39,709 bases of DNA from Thermoleophilia bacterium (GCA_016650015.1 JAENWV010000003.1:1-39709), one strand, 5' to 3'. Positions 7,279 through 15,937 are shown, numbered from the stretch's first letter. Notes: generated by a model not told the origin, from the sequence alone. A program made the numbers and translations.

Positions 7279-7920
7279 TTACCTGACCGTGCCGGTGCCG
7301 CTCTCCGTTCTGATGCCGGTACTGGTGCCGGAGCTGCCAGTTGTATTCGTGCTGGTCCCGCCGCCACTATTACTGCTGCCGCTGCTTGAGCTGCTGCTGC
7401 CGCTGCAACTTCCCGTGGCCTCGCAAATACCCTGTTCGATCGACTTGGAATCAACAAAGCCGGACCAGGCGCGCTGCACCTGCGCCTCCTTGTTGATGAT
7501 GACGACCGTAGGCGTTGTCGAGACTTTGAGAATGATCGACAGATCGCCGAACTTCTGACCGTCCGTATAAAGGTAATCGTAGAAGTCTACCTGGCCGCGG
7601 AATTTGTTCTGCAACGACATCACCGAAGAGCGAACCTGGTTATCATCGTAAGGTCCGCTTATATAAAAGGTGACGACGATCGGCCGTCGCGATTCGATCG
7701 AGCTCTTAAAATCCTTGGGAGACAGTTCGCCAGGAGTTATGACCTGTCCGATGAGGTCTTCCGGTTTGCCGGTGCTGGCGCTTCCCGAGCCCGACTTGCT
7801 GGTTTTGGAGGTCTTGGTCGGTGTAGTGGCCGGTGCTCCCGAGTCACCACAGCCGGTAAATATAAAAGCCACAAGCGCTACTATGAGCACTGTGGCTGTA
7901 AGCTTCAGAATTTTGGTCAT
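7279..7920 (-). CDS. Thioredoxin-fold lipoprotein lacking the CxxC motif
   Basis: This 213-residue protein has a lipoprotein signal, MTKILKLTATVLIVALVAF followed by IFTGC, so acylation is expected on the Cys. A Thr/Ser/Lys linker leads into a domain of about 110 residues with thioredoxin-like order: a beta strand IVVTFYISGPYDD, a helix, the strand VDFYDYLY, and the cis-proline loop STTPTVVIIN. The position of the CxxC is SGPYDD, so redox catalysis is unlikely. The C-terminal ~45 residues are Ser/Gly/Thr low complexity. The ATG at 7920, with AAGGCGG upstream, is preferred over an ATG 33 bases earlier because it begins the signal peptide. It has its own promoter and terminator. A binding or scaffolding role outside the membrane is a guess. 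Confidence 0.72.
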   Translation of the reverse strand: MTKILKLTATVLIVALVAFIFTGCGDSGAPATTPTKTSKTSKSGSGSASTGKPEDLIGQVITPGELSPKDFKSSIESRRPIVVTFYISGPYDDNQVRSSVMSLQNKFRGQVDFYDYLYTDGQKFGDLSIILKVSTTPTVVIINKEAQVQRAWSGFVDSKSIEQGICEATGSCSGSSSSSSGSSNSGGGTSTNTTGSSGTSTGIRTESGTGTVR

Positions 7921-7979
7921 CCGCCGCCTTCTTGTTGCAAAATAAAGCTCCACCTTGCCGTCTCCGCTTGTTTATTGAA

Positions 7980-7993
7980 CCTGCTCTAGCAGG
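7980..7993 (-). promoter_or_regulatory. Hairpin in the long leader of the lipoprotein gene
   Basis: CCTGCT and AGCAGG form a 6-bp stem around two bases, about 60 bases before the start codon. It is the clearest element of a roughly 180-base, G-rich leader between the predicted promoter at 8105-8134 and the ATG. Smaller GGGA/TCCC pairings lie upstream. I could not match the leader to a riboswitch class I know. Confidence 0.35.
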
Positions 7994-8104
7994 TGGGTGC
8001 CCGCTCCCCAGCTACCCTTAAGCAGTTGGGAAAGACTAAGCTCCCGTACTCAATATGTTGGCTCAATAAAGTTACGAATCACAAACAAGGTCGAGCTTTG
8101 ATTA

Positions 8105-8134
8105 ATAATATCATACGCCTTTCTTTTTCGGCAA
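8105..8134 (-). promoter_or_regulatory. Extended -10 promoter for the lipoprotein gene
   Basis: On the minus strand TTGCCG (8134-8129) and TATTAT (8110-8105) are separated by 18 bases, and TGA directly precedes the -10, giving the extended form. It implies a transcript starting near 8098 with a leader of about 180 bases. The 290 bases between aspS and the lipoprotein gene hold no other gene that I can see. Confidence 0.55.
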
Positions 8135-8210
8135 TAGCCAAAATAATCCTTCCGAGTGGCTTTGAAGCAATTTGTCAAGACCCCGGCTCGGCTATCAGCA
8201 ATAATCCCCG

Positions 8211-9959
8211 TTATTGCCGGATTTTGAGCTCTTTTAGCTGCCGCGGATCAACGATTGCCGGAGCGCCGGTGAGCGGACAGCCGCCACTCTGTGTCTTGGG
8301 AAATGCTATCACATCCCTGATGGTGGAAAGACCCGCCATCAGCATGACCAGGCGATCGAGGCCGAAAGCCAGCCCGCCGTGGGGCGGCGCTCCATATTTG
8401 AGAGCCTCCAGCAGGAAACCGAAATCCCGTTCCATCTGGTGGTCCTCGTGGCCGAGAATGGCGAGTATCCGCCGTTGCAGTTCCGGCTTGTGGATACGCA
8501 GACCACCGCTGGCGATCTCCACGCCGTTGAGAACCAGGTCATAGAGGCTGCCACGAACCTTGAGCGGCTCGTCCTCGAGAAAAGCGACCGTCTCCGCGCT
8601 GGGCAGTGTAAAAGGATGATGTTCGGCGACGATCTGGCCACTTTCTGCGTCCAGTTTAAACATGGGAAAATCCGTCACCCAGAGGAAGCTCCAGCCGGGC
8701 TCGACCAGTTCCAGCTCGGTGGCCAGGCGAGGCCGCAGGACGCCCAGGACCTCCACAGCCACGTCGACGGTGTCGGCGACGAAAAATACGATGTCGCCCG
8801 CTTCGGCCGCGGTTGCATCCAGGACCTGTGACAGTTCCTCCCGCGAGAGAAACTTGGCGATCGGCGACTGCACCTCCAGGCCTTCCTTGATAATCAGGTA
8901 TGCGAGCCCTTTGGCGCCATGGGAAAGCGCGAAGTCGGTATGTTCGTCTATTTCCCGGCGCGTAAAACGCCCGGCTCCTGGCGCCCGGATTGCCCGCACC
9001 GTGCCACCATCGGCTAGCGCCCGGGAAAACACGGCGAACTCCGAGCCGCGGAAGATATCGGAAGCGTCGACGATAGGAAGGCCGAAACGCAGGTCTGGTT
9101 TGTCGGAGCCGTACCTGAGAATCGCCTCGTCGTAGGTCATGACGGGGAAGGGTTTGTCGAGCGCGACGCCAAGCACTTCGTCGAAGAGAACAAGCATCAA
9201 ATCCTCGAGCAACCCCATGATCCCAGCCTCCGACATGAAGGACATCTCTATGTCCACCTGGGTGTGTTCGGGTTGCCGGTCGGCGCGCAGGTCCTCATCC
9301 CTGAACGCGTGCGCGAACTGGTAATAGCGGTCGAGCCCGGAGATCATCAGCAGTTGCTTGAAGAGCTGCGGCGACTGCGGCAGGGCGTAGAATTTTTTCG
9401 GTTGCAACCGCGACGGCACCAGGAAATCCCGGGCGCCTTCAGGCGTGCTCTTGGTGAGCACGGGTGTCTCCACCTCGGTGAAATTATTATTATCCAGAAA
9501 TTTTCGGGCGCTGCGGGAGACGCGGTGGCGCAACAGCAGGTTGTCGAGCATCTCCTCGCGGCGCAGGTCGATGTAGCGGTATTTGAGGCGCAGGTTGTCG
9601 TCCACATCGCCACGCTCCTCGACGCTGAACGGTGGCGTCTCGGAACGGTTGAGCACTTCGACGGCGGCGACGTTTATCTCGACCTCGCCGGTGGCCAGGT
9701 CCGGATTGACCGTTTCCGCCGGGCGGGGAGCCACTTTGCCCTTTATCTGGAGGACATCCTCCGGACGCAGCGAGTGGCCGATGGTATGGACTTCACCGGA
9801 ACGTTTGGGATCGAAGACGATCTGCACCAGGCCACTGACATCTCGAAGATCGACGAATATCAGCCCGCCGTGATCGCGCCGGCGATGGACCCAGCCGCAC
9901 AACGTTACGTCACGGTCGAGATCGTCCTTTTTTAGTTTTCCGCAGTAGTCGGTACGCAT
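8211..9959 (-). CDS. aspS: Aspartyl-tRNA synthetase, bacterial type (possibly non-discriminating)
   Basis: This 582-residue class II synthetase attaches Asp to tRNA. The OB-fold anticodon domain spans about 1-105 ([20 protein letters not shown]). The catalytic domain carries motif 2 ([16 protein letters not shown]), the bacterial GAD insertion in the middle, and motif 3 ([16 protein letters not shown]). The His after RRRD and the Gly in the [14 protein letters not shown] stretch are the residues I associate with non-discriminating enzymes, as in Pseudomonas; discriminating E. coli-like forms have Leu and Lys. If so, Asp-tRNA(Asn) would be repaired by GatCAB, which is not in the window. It follows hisS after a 119-base gap with no T-box motif. 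The ribosome binding site is weak (AACAAG). Confidence 0.95.
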   Translation of the reverse strand: MRTDYCGKLKKDDLDRDVTLCGWVHRRRDHGGLIFVDLRDVSGLVQIVFDPKRSGEVHTIGHSLRPEDVLQIKGKVAPRPAETVNPDLATGEVEINVAAVEVLNRSETPPFSVEERGDVDDNLRLKYRYIDLRREEMLDNLLLRHRVSRSARKFLDNNNFTEVETPVLTKSTPEGARDFLVPSRLQPKKFYALPQSPQLFKQLLMISGLDRYYQFAHAFRDEDLRADRQPEHTQVDIEMSFMSEAGIMGLLEDLMLVLFDEVLGVALDKPFPVMTYDEAILRYGSDKPDLRFGLPIVDASDIFRGSEFAVFSRALADGGTVRAIRAPGAGRFTRREIDEHTDFALSHGAKGLAYLIIKEGLEVQSPIAKFLSREELSQVLDATAAEAGDIVFFVADTVDVAVEVLGVLRPRLATELELVEPGWSFLWVTDFPMFKLDAESGQIVAEHHPFTLPSAETVAFLEDEPLKVRGSLYDLVLNGVEIASGGLRIHKPELQRRILAILGHEDHQMERDFGFLLEALKYGAPPHGGLAFGLDRLVMLMAGLSTIRDVIAFPKTQSGGCPLTGAPAIVDPRQLKELKIRQ

Positions 9960-10078
9960 TATTCTTGTTTCTATTCTCGTTTCGTTGTGGGGGCCATGTT
10001 TTTCTAATTTCGGCTCTTAGTAAACCTGGGGGGCTACCCAAAAGTTTCTTAAACAGCCATCTCTTCAAGTAAGGTTTT

Positions 10079-11329
10079 TCAAAACCGTTCTGACAGGTTT
10101 TGCTCCAGGCCATCCAGCGCCACCGACTCCTGCTCGCCGGAACCCATATCGCGGACAGTGGCCGCGCCTGACGCCAGTTCGTCCTCGCCGATGATAACAG
10201 CAAAACGCGCGTTGAGGCGGTTCGCCTGCTTCATCTGTCCTTTCGCCTTTCGGCCGGCGTAATCCGTATCGGCGGAAATTCCCAAGCCGCGTAGCCGGTG
10301 CAGCGCCTGCATGACCCGCGGCCGCGCTTCTTCAGCCAAAACCATGATAAAGACGTCGATGCCCGGCGGCGCCGGCGTGATCCCGGCCGATTCAAGAGCC
10401 AGGACAATGCGCTCGAGACCGGTACCAAAACCGGTTGCCGGTGCCGGCTGGCCGCCGATCTCCTCGACAAGATTATCATACCGTCCGCCTCCCCCGATCC
10501 CTTTTTGGGCCCCGAGACGGGCGCACTCGTATTCAAAAGTCGTTCGCGTGTAATAATCAAAGCCGCGCACGAGCGTACCGTCGACCCGGTAGCTTCGCCT
10601 GAAAAGGTCGAGGTAACCCCTTACCTCGTCGAAATGTTTCTGGCAGGAAGGGCAGAGATTATCAACCAGTTTGGGCGCCTCGCCCAGCAGTGAAATACAA
10701 TTTTCGTTCTTGCAGTCGAAAACACGCAGCGGATTCAGCTTTGCCCGCTCCTGGCAGTCACGGCAGAGAGCATCACCAACGCCTTCCAGATAGAGCTTCA
10801 GCCGTTCCAGATATGGTGGCCGGCATTCCCTGTCGCCCATGCTGCTGAGCCTGAGCTCCACATCCGGAACGCCCAGCACCTCGTACAGTTGCGACAGCAT
10901 CATGATCATTTCCGCGTCGAGGGCGGCATCGCCGGAACCGATGGCCTCGGCCCCCAGCTGGTAGTGCTCCCGGTAACGACCGGCCTGGGGCCGTTCGAAA
11001 CGATACATGCGTTCTAAATACCAGAGCTTCACCGGTTGGGGCAGTTTGTGCATCCCGTGCTGCACGTAGGCTCGCACTACGGGGGCGGTGCCCTCGGGTT
11101 TCAAGGTCAGGCTGCGGCCGCCTTTGTCCTCGAAGCTGTACATCTCTTTTCTGACGATATCCGAAGAAGTGCCAACGCCCCTGACGAATAATTCTGTGTC
11201 CTCAAACGCCGGTGTGTTGATGTGTTCGTAGGCCGCCGTGCGAAATATGGCGGCGGCGACGTCAATAACCTGTTCGCGGAGAGCCTGCGCCGCCGGCAGA
11301 ACGTCGTATGTTCCTTTGGGACCCTGCAT
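10079..11329 (-). CDS. hisS: Histidyl-tRNA synthetase
   Basis: This 416-residue class II synthetase starts at MQGPKGTYDVLP, the usual beginning of the family. The open frame extends 50 codons further upstream but only into the preceding gene. Motif 2 is YRFERPQAGRYREHYQLGAE. The His-specific motifs are VRGFDYYTRTTFEYEC and GGGRYDNLVEEIGG, motif 3 is GFGTGLERIVLAL, and an HGTP anticodon-binding domain forms the C-terminus. The start codon lies one base after the stop of the metallo-hydrolase gene, so translation is probably coupled. aspS follows downstream, an arrangement common in many bacteria. Confidence 0.96.
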   Translation of the reverse strand: MQGPKGTYDVLPAAQALREQVIDVAAAIFRTAAYEHINTPAFEDTELFVRGVGTSSDIVRKEMYSFEDKGGRSLTLKPEGTAPVVRAYVQHGMHKLPQPVKLWYLERMYRFERPQAGRYREHYQLGAEAIGSGDAALDAEMIMMLSQLYEVLGVPDVELRLSSMGDRECRPPYLERLKLYLEGVGDALCRDCQERAKLNPLRVFDCKNENCISLLGEAPKLVDNLCPSCQKHFDEVRGYLDLFRRSYRVDGTLVRGFDYYTRTTFEYECARLGAQKGIGGGGRYDNLVEEIGGQPAPATGFGTGLERIVLALESAGITPAPPGIDVFIMVLAEEARPRVMQALHRLRGLGISADTDYAGRKAKGQMKQANRLNARFAVIIGEDELASGAATVRDMGSGEQESVALDGLEQNLSERF

Positions 11330-11330
11330 T

Positions 11331-11942
11331 TTACCAGCCCAGATCGGTGAGAAAGGGGTTGTCCTCCCTCTCGGCCGCCAGAGTTGTACTGTTCCCGTGC
11401 CCGGGATAGACCCTGGTATCCGGTGGGAAGTGCAGAATAAGGTTCTTGACCGCCGCAGCCAGCTCATCGAATGACCCACCAGGTAAATCAGTGCGGCCTA
11501 CTGAGCCATGAAAAAGCAGGTCGCCGGTAAACAGGCAATCAGCGACAAAAAAAGTGAGTGATCCCGGCGAATGACCACGCGTGGCGATTATCTTGACGTC
11601 AATGCCATCGATTGAGACCGTCTCGCCGCCCTCGAGCAGGCGATCGACCTTGCAGCTTGAAAAACCGGGCATGCCGGGGAAGAACTGAAATTTTTCCGGG
11701 GCTGCCAGAACCATCTCCACCTCACGGCTGGCATAGACCTCAGCACCGGTAGATTCCGCCAGTCCGGCCACGCCGCCGATATGATCCGGGTGTCCGTGCG
11801 TGATGAAGATCGCCGAACACCGGGCTCCAGCTTCCCTGAAAGCCGTGAGGACCACTTCCGGATCACCGCCGGGATCCACGGCAAAACCGGCACCCGAGGC
11901 GGAATCGTGAACTATATAGCAGTTGGCCTGAAGCGGACCCAC
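11331..11942 (-). CDS. Metallo-beta-lactamase-fold hydrolase (glyoxalase II-like); start uncertain
   Basis: From the GTG at 11942 this is 203 residues with the full metal-site set: THGHPDHIGG, a later H in TRGHSPGS, D in FTGDLLF and H in YPGHG. Glyoxalase II-like hydrolases of this size cleave thioesters or have undefined substrates. From GTG the protein begins at GPLQANCYIV, missing the first beta strand that relatives carry. The frame stays open upstream and encodes ISIEIITRAVGPLQ. No ATG, GTG or TTG occurs there, yet CAGGAG lies 6 bases before an ATC codon at 11969-11967. It lies between deoA and hisS in one operon and touches hisS. Confidence 0.85.
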   Translation of the reverse strand: MGPLQANCYIVHDSASGAGFAVDPGGDPEVVLTAFREAGARCSAIFITHGHPDHIGGVAGLAESTGAEVYASREVEMVLAAPEKFQFFPGMPGFSSCKVDRLLEGGETVSIDGIDVKIIATRGHSPGSLTFFVADCLFTGDLLFHGSVGRTDLPGGSFDELAAAVKNLILHFPPDTRVYPGHGNSTTLAAEREDNPFLTDLGW

Positions 11943-12000
11943 CGCCCTGGTTATGATTTCGATGCTGATAAAGCTCTCCTGAATAGTTTTGCTACGCTGG

Positions 12001-13302
12001 TTACTCTAGCAAAAGTACGGGAGCAGGTTCTACCCTCGACCTGGAAATCCCGTACGCCGCCTGGATCATCCCGGCAGCCTTCTGGCCTTTGGATTTCTCA
12101 GTAGCATACACTGACGCCAATACCTGCCCCGGCATTACCGGGTCTCCCTTTTTTAGCTTAAGCCTGACTCCAACCGAGTGGTCAATGCTGTCTTCCTGAC
12201 GCTGGCGGCCGGCACCCAGTTCCACGGCGGCCCTGCCCACCACCCGCGCATCGATTGCCTCAATCCAGCCTTGAGAAGAAGCCTGAATCTCGATTTCGGT
12301 GGAGGCGACGGGCAACGCAGCCGGATCATCGATAAACGAGACGTCCCCGCCCTGTACTTTGATCCATTCACGAAACTTTGCCAATGCCGAGCCATTCGCC
12401 AGGGCACGCCGCGCTTCGGCTTCAGCCTGCGGCGCTTCCCAGCCAAGGTCGGACAGAACCAAGAGCCGGGTCCCCAGAGCCAATACCACTTCTACCAGAT
12501 CTGACGGACCTTTCCCCTTAAGCGTCTCAACCGCCTCGAGCACCTCCAGGGCGTTGCCGACGGCGTGGCCCAGCGGCTGCTCCATCGAGGTCATGATCGC
12601 CTCGACGGTAATGCCGCGGCGCTCCCCCACTGCCCGCATCAGATGGGCGACTCCCTGGGCGTGGCCCATGGTCTTGAAGAACGATCCCTTGCCGACTTTG
12701 ACGTCGAGCACAACGGCGCTGGCTCCGCCCGCCAACTTCTTGCTGATGATGCTGGCGGCGATCAGCGGGTTTGATTCCACGGTGGCGGTGACATCCCTGA
12801 GGGCGTAGAGGCGGTTGTCGGCGGGCACCAGGTCGGCGCTCTGGCCGGCTACACAGATGCCGGTCTCCCCCAGCTGTCCGACAAAATCTTCCGCTGACAG
12901 GGAGGTGCGAAACCCCGGGATCGACTCCAGTTTGTCGATAGTGCCACCGGTATGACCGAGGCCACGCCCCGACATCTTGCCGAAGACGGCCCCAGATGAG
13001 GCGACCAGCGGCCCCAATACCATCGTGACCTTGTCGCCGACGCCGCCGGTGCTGTGCTTGTCGACGACGCGCCGGCCGAGCGGGGTGAGATCCAGCCGCT
13101 TGCCCGAGTCCAGCAGGGCGTCGGTAAGCGCCAGGGTCTCAGACAGGCTCAACCCTTTGAGCAGGGCCGCCATCAGCCAGGCAGACATCTGATAATCTGC
13201 TACCTCTCCGTCCATGAACGCCCGGATGAAGCCGGCCAGCTCCACAGCGGAGTGCTCGCCGCCATCGCGCTTCCGCTGGATTATATCGACCGGTGATGTC
13301 AT
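12001..13302 (-). CDS. deoA: Pyrimidine-nucleoside phosphorylase / thymidine phosphorylase
   Basis: This 433-residue enzyme cleaves thymidine, deoxyuridine or uridine with phosphate to base plus (deoxy)ribose-1-phosphate. It has the N-terminal glycosyl-transferase helical domain, then the family signature VVDKHSTGGVGDKVTM (about 80-95), MSGRGLGHTGGTIDKLES, and a C-terminal PYNP domain with GRAAVELGAGRQRQED. Length and layout are typical. GGGAGC lies 11 bases ahead of the ATG. It is the first gene of deoA-MBL-hisS-aspS, with a likely promoter at 13342-13370. With deoB upstream it forms a nucleoside salvage pathway that ends in ribose-5-phosphate or deoxyribose-5-phosphate. Confidence 0.95.
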   Translation of the reverse strand: MTSPVDIIQRKRDGGEHSAVELAGFIRAFMDGEVADYQMSAWLMAALLKGLSLSETLALTDALLDSGKRLDLTPLGRRVVDKHSTGGVGDKVTMVLGPLVASSGAVFGKMSGRGLGHTGGTIDKLESIPGFRTSLSAEDFVGQLGETGICVAGQSADLVPADNRLYALRDVTATVESNPLIAASIISKKLAGGASAVVLDVKVGKGSFFKTMGHAQGVAHLMRAVGERRGITVEAIMTSMEQPLGHAVGNALEVLEAVETLKGKGPSDLVEVVLALGTRLLVLSDLGWEAPQAEAEARRALANGSALAKFREWIKVQGGDVSFIDDPAALPVASTEIEIQASSQGWIEAIDARVVGRAAVELGAGRQRQEDSIDHSVGVRLKLKKGDPVMPGQVLASVYATEKSKGQKAAGMIQAAYGISRSRVEPAPVLLLE

Positions 13303-13341
13303 AGGCTGCTGAACGCTCCCTGGGTCGCATTTGGCACTGCC

Positions 13342-13370
13342 ATATTATTGCCTGTTTAACTACTAAACAA
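13342..13370 (-). promoter_or_regulatory. Candidate promoter of the deoA operon with overlapping palindrome
   Basis: On the minus strand TTGTTT (13370-13365) and TAATAT (13347-13342) are exactly 17 bases apart, which places the transcript start about 33 bases before the deoA ATG. The palindrome TGTTTA-ACTAC-TAAACA (13353-13369) covers the -35 region and spacer, where a repressor would block RNA polymerase. The regulator is unknown; a deoxyribonucleoside-responsive repressor would fit the gene. Confidence 0.45.
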
Positions 13371-13683
13371 GTGTTGCGGCCCATAGCTACTTCACGAGAC
13401 TCAGTGCCGCCTGCCGAGTAATGCCAGTTTGTAGACTTAACAGGGGTTACAGCGGGAAATGCCGCCGGAATACATCAAAAAACTATAGACGCCGGCAGCA
13501 CTTTATGGTACTCTCAAAACCTAGCGATCGTCGGGTAAAAAAGTAACCCGGCAAGCGGGCCTTCGTCTTCACCCGGTGCGCGCCGCCGGGAAGCGTTACG
13601 CCCTGGCTGATGCCCGCCCCCGCGGCCTGATCAACTGCCTGGCTGAAACGTGACTTGCGGCCGACTTGCGCCGTGGACCTTCC
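13371..13683. other. Intergenic region between deoB and deoA with no recognisable gene
   Basis: About 310 bases lie between the deoB stop and the deoA promoter. Besides the weak terminator at 13537-13561, I see no gene. A plus-strand frame of about 40 codons ending in a TGA near 13652 reads as plausible protein but has no start codon or ribosome binding site. I do not call it. Confidence 0.5.
13537..13561 (-). terminator. Weak intrinsic terminator between deoB and deoA
   Basis: On the minus strand GGCCCG pairs with CGGGTT (two G-U pairs) around CTTGC, followed by ACTTTTTT. The stem is short but the U tract is good. Its position upstream of the deoA promoter suggests that deoB and deoA are separate transcripts. 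Confidence 0.4.
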
Positions 13684-14976
13684 TTATTTTTTCACTGTGA
13701 CCAGAAACGGCCTGCCGGCAAGTTTCAACGCCTCCGCTATTTCCAGCTTCGGACCGGTGAAAAAACGGAAGACCGTGGCTCCCACATCGGCAAATTCCCC
13801 CATATACGGTTCGTCGCGCGGCTGGCGGCCCGAGATGCCCTGTTCCAGAGATGCCGTTTCAAACAGCGACCCTCCAGGTGAAAACACCTCGCTGCCCAGC
13901 CGGGCCAGCAGCGGTATGTACTCCCTGGTGTGGTCGGTTCCAGGCGCCAGGGGGTCGCAGCCATGGTCGGCGGTGATAATCATCAGATCGTTTTCGCCGC
14001 AGGAGGCGATCAGCTCCGGCACCGCGGCGTCCACTTCCTCCAGGCCGGCGGCAAAACCGGCCGGGTCATTGCGATGGCCCCAGAGCATGTCGAAATCCAC
14101 CAGGTTAGTGAAAACCAGGCCCTCTTTAAGCTCACGCATGAGCGAGATTGACTTCTCCAGACCTTCGGCGTTGCCGGTGGTCTTGTACTCGTAGCGAACT
14201 CCCGATCCGGCGAAAATCTGCGATATCTTGCCGACGCCGTGCACCGGCACGCCTATCTCGCTGAGAATGTTGAGATAGGTGCGTGGTGGCGTCACGGAAA
14301 AATCCCGGCGCCGCGGCGTGCGGCTGAAGCTGCCCGGTTCGCCGCTGAACGGCCGGGCGATCACGCGCACGACCTCGTTTTCGCCGCGCAAAATCTCCCG
14401 AGCACGACGGCAGTAATCGTAAAGATCATCCACGGAGACGATATCCTCGTGGGCGGCGATCTGGAAGACGCTGTCGGCCGAGGTGTAGACGATTAGCTTG
14501 CCGGTCCTGAGGTGCTCCTCCCCCAGCTCGCTGATGATCTCGGTGCCGGAGGCGGGAATATTGCCCAGAACACCTCGGCCGGTGACCCGCTCAAATTCCT
14601 CGATAACCGTCTCTGGAAAACCTTCGGGAAATACTGGAAAGGATTTTCCGGTGACAACTCCCATGAGCTCCCAGTGACCAACGGTAGTGTCCATGCCTCG
14701 GGAACGCTCAGCGAGCTTGCCGAAGAGCGCCTGCGGCCTCGGCGCCGGCGGCACGCCCGGCAGCGGCAGTATATTCCCCAGCCCTAACGCGCCCAGGTTC
14801 GGCAGCTTGAGGCCGGCGATTGCCTCGGCAACGTGCCCCAGGGTGTTCACATCCAGGTCACCGAACTCGCCGGCATCGGAAAGCGCGCCACAACCAACGC
14901 CGTCCAGGGTGATAAGCAGGCAGCGCACCCGCCGCCGCAGCCGTTTCCGGCCGAGCAGCCAGAGGGGGTTAATCAT
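13684..14976 (-). CDS. deoB: Phosphopentomutase
   Basis: This 430-residue alkaline-phosphatase-fold enzyme interconverts (deoxy)ribose-1-phosphate and -5-phosphate. The metal and phosphate motifs are present: LLITLDGVGCGALSDAGEFGD near the start, DVNTLGH, the DTTVGHWELMG segment holding the phosphorylated Thr, and TADHGCDPLAPGTDHTRE near the C-terminus. The ATG at 14976 is chosen because it lies just before the conserved start of the family; the frame continues upstream only into xerD. It overlaps the xerD stop by 8 bases. The xerD-deoB adjacency is also known in Firmicutes. Its product supplies the pentose pool together with deoA. Confidence 0.94.
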   Translation of the reverse strand: MINPLWLLGRKRLRRRVRCLLITLDGVGCGALSDAGEFGDLDVNTLGHVAEAIAGLKLPNLGALGLGNILPLPGVPPAPRPQALFGKLAERSRGMDTTVGHWELMGVVTGKSFPVFPEGFPETVIEEFERVTGRGVLGNIPASGTEIISELGEEHLRTGKLIVYTSADSVFQIAAHEDIVSVDDLYDYCRRAREILRGENEVVRVIARPFSGEPGSFSRTPRRRDFSVTPPRTYLNILSEIGVPVHGVGKISQIFAGSGVRYEYKTTGNAEGLEKSISLMRELKEGLVFTNLVDFDMLWGHRNDPAGFAAGLEEVDAAVPELIASCGENDLMIITADHGCDPLAPGTDHTREYIPLLARLGSEVFSPGGSLFETASLEQGISGRQPRDEPYMGEFADVGATVFRFFTGPKLEIAEALKLAGRPFLVTVKK

Positions 14977-15937
14977 TGACCGGTGACTTCCTCGCCCGGG
15001 GATGTGAATCGAAATAGATATCCCGCAACCGCTGGTGGCTGAGGTGAGTGTAGATCTGAGTGGTCGATACGTCCGCGTGCCCCAGCATCTCCTGGACGCT
15101 GCGCAGGTCGGCGCCACCGGCCAGCAGGTGCGTGGCAAAACTGTGTCTCAACGTGTGTGGGGTAACCACCTTCTGAATCCCGGCCTGACGGGCATAACTA
15201 ACCACCAGGCGATGGATGCTCTGGCGCGTCAGCCCCCGCCCGAACCGATTCAGGAAAAGATGGCTGGTTTTGCCGCCCTTGCCCAGAAAAGGCCGCCCCA
15301 GCTGCAGGTAGCGGTGCACGGCGGCCAGCGCCGGCTCACCAACCGGGATAATCCTTTCCTTTGAGCCTTTGCCCAGGCAGCGGACAAATCCCCCCTCCAG
15401 GTCCACGTCGCCGGTATGCAGCCCGATAAGCTCCGAAACCCTCAGTCCGGCGCTGTAAAGCAGTTCCAGGATGGCGGTGTCCCGGCTCGCCCCGGGCGTG
15501 CCGCCGGTCGGCTGGCTGAGCAGGATCTTGACCTCGGCCAGGTTGAGTACGGTGGGCAGCTTGTGATTCTGCTTGGGCGATTTAATCGATACAACCGGGT
15601 TGGCATCGGTCAGTTTCTCGCGGCAGAGGTACTTGTAAAAGCTTTTGAGCACGCTGATCTTGCGGGCCATGGTGGCGCCCGCCGGCAAACCTTCGATACC
15701 GCTCAGACCTGCCAGAAAATTCCGGATGGAGCCTGTAGTGACCACGATGGCGTTCATGCCCTGCCCGTCGATGAATGCCTGAAACTGCGCCAGGTCCCGC
15801 CGGTACGAAGAAACCGTATTGTCTGCAAGCCCGCGCTCGAACTGCAGATAGGCCAGATATTCATCGATCAGCTGGTTTCGGATATCCGCTTGTATTGTTA
15901 CCGCTCCGGTTTCCGGAGCCTCAAGCTGCTGATCCAT
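14969..15937 (-). CDS. xerD: Tyrosine recombinase XerC/XerD family
   Basis: This 322-residue protein should resolve chromosome dimers at dif. The N-terminal SAM-like DNA-binding domain covers about 22-110 (YLAYLQFERGLADNTVSSYR). The catalytic domain has all expected residues: Arg in AGLRVSELIGL, Lys in GKGSKER, HxxR in TPHTLRHSFATHLL, His in LGHADVSTT and Tyr in QIYTHLSH. XerD rather than XerC is favoured by its place after pyrG and nudix, as in mycobacteria. The ATG has only AAAAGG two bases upstream. A much stronger site lies further up and serves a 13-codon leader frame. The gene overlaps deoB by 8 bases. Confidence 0.9.
   Translation of the reverse strand: MDQQLEAPETGAVTIQADIRNQLIDEYLAYLQFERGLADNTVSSYRRDLAQFQAFIDGQGMNAIVVTTGSIRNFLAGLSGIEGLPAGATMARKISVLKSFYKYLCREKLTDANPVVSIKSPKQNHKLPTVLNLAEVKILLSQPTGGTPGASRDTAILELLYSAGLRVSELIGLHTGDVDLEGGFVRCLGKGSKERIIPVGEPALAAVHRYLQLGRPFLGKGGKTSHLFLNRFGRGLTRQSIHRLVVSYARQAGIQKVVTPHTLRHSFATHLLAGGADLRSVQEMLGHADVSTTQIYTHLSHQRLRDIYFDSHPRARKSPVND

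Noticed and set aside
7954-8098. Known riboswitch (c-di-GMP or c-di-AMP type) in the lipoprotein leader
   Set aside because: The short G-rich segments look suggestive, but the diagnostic core motifs of the GEMM and ydaO classes are missing.
9960-10078. Possible T-box leader ahead of aspS
   Set aside because: The conserved T-box sequence (AGGGTGGNACCGCG) and a following terminator are absent.
13533-13652. Short plus-strand open frame in the deoB-deoA gap
   Set aside because: It has no start codon or ribosome binding site, and the region is better explained by a terminator on the other strand.
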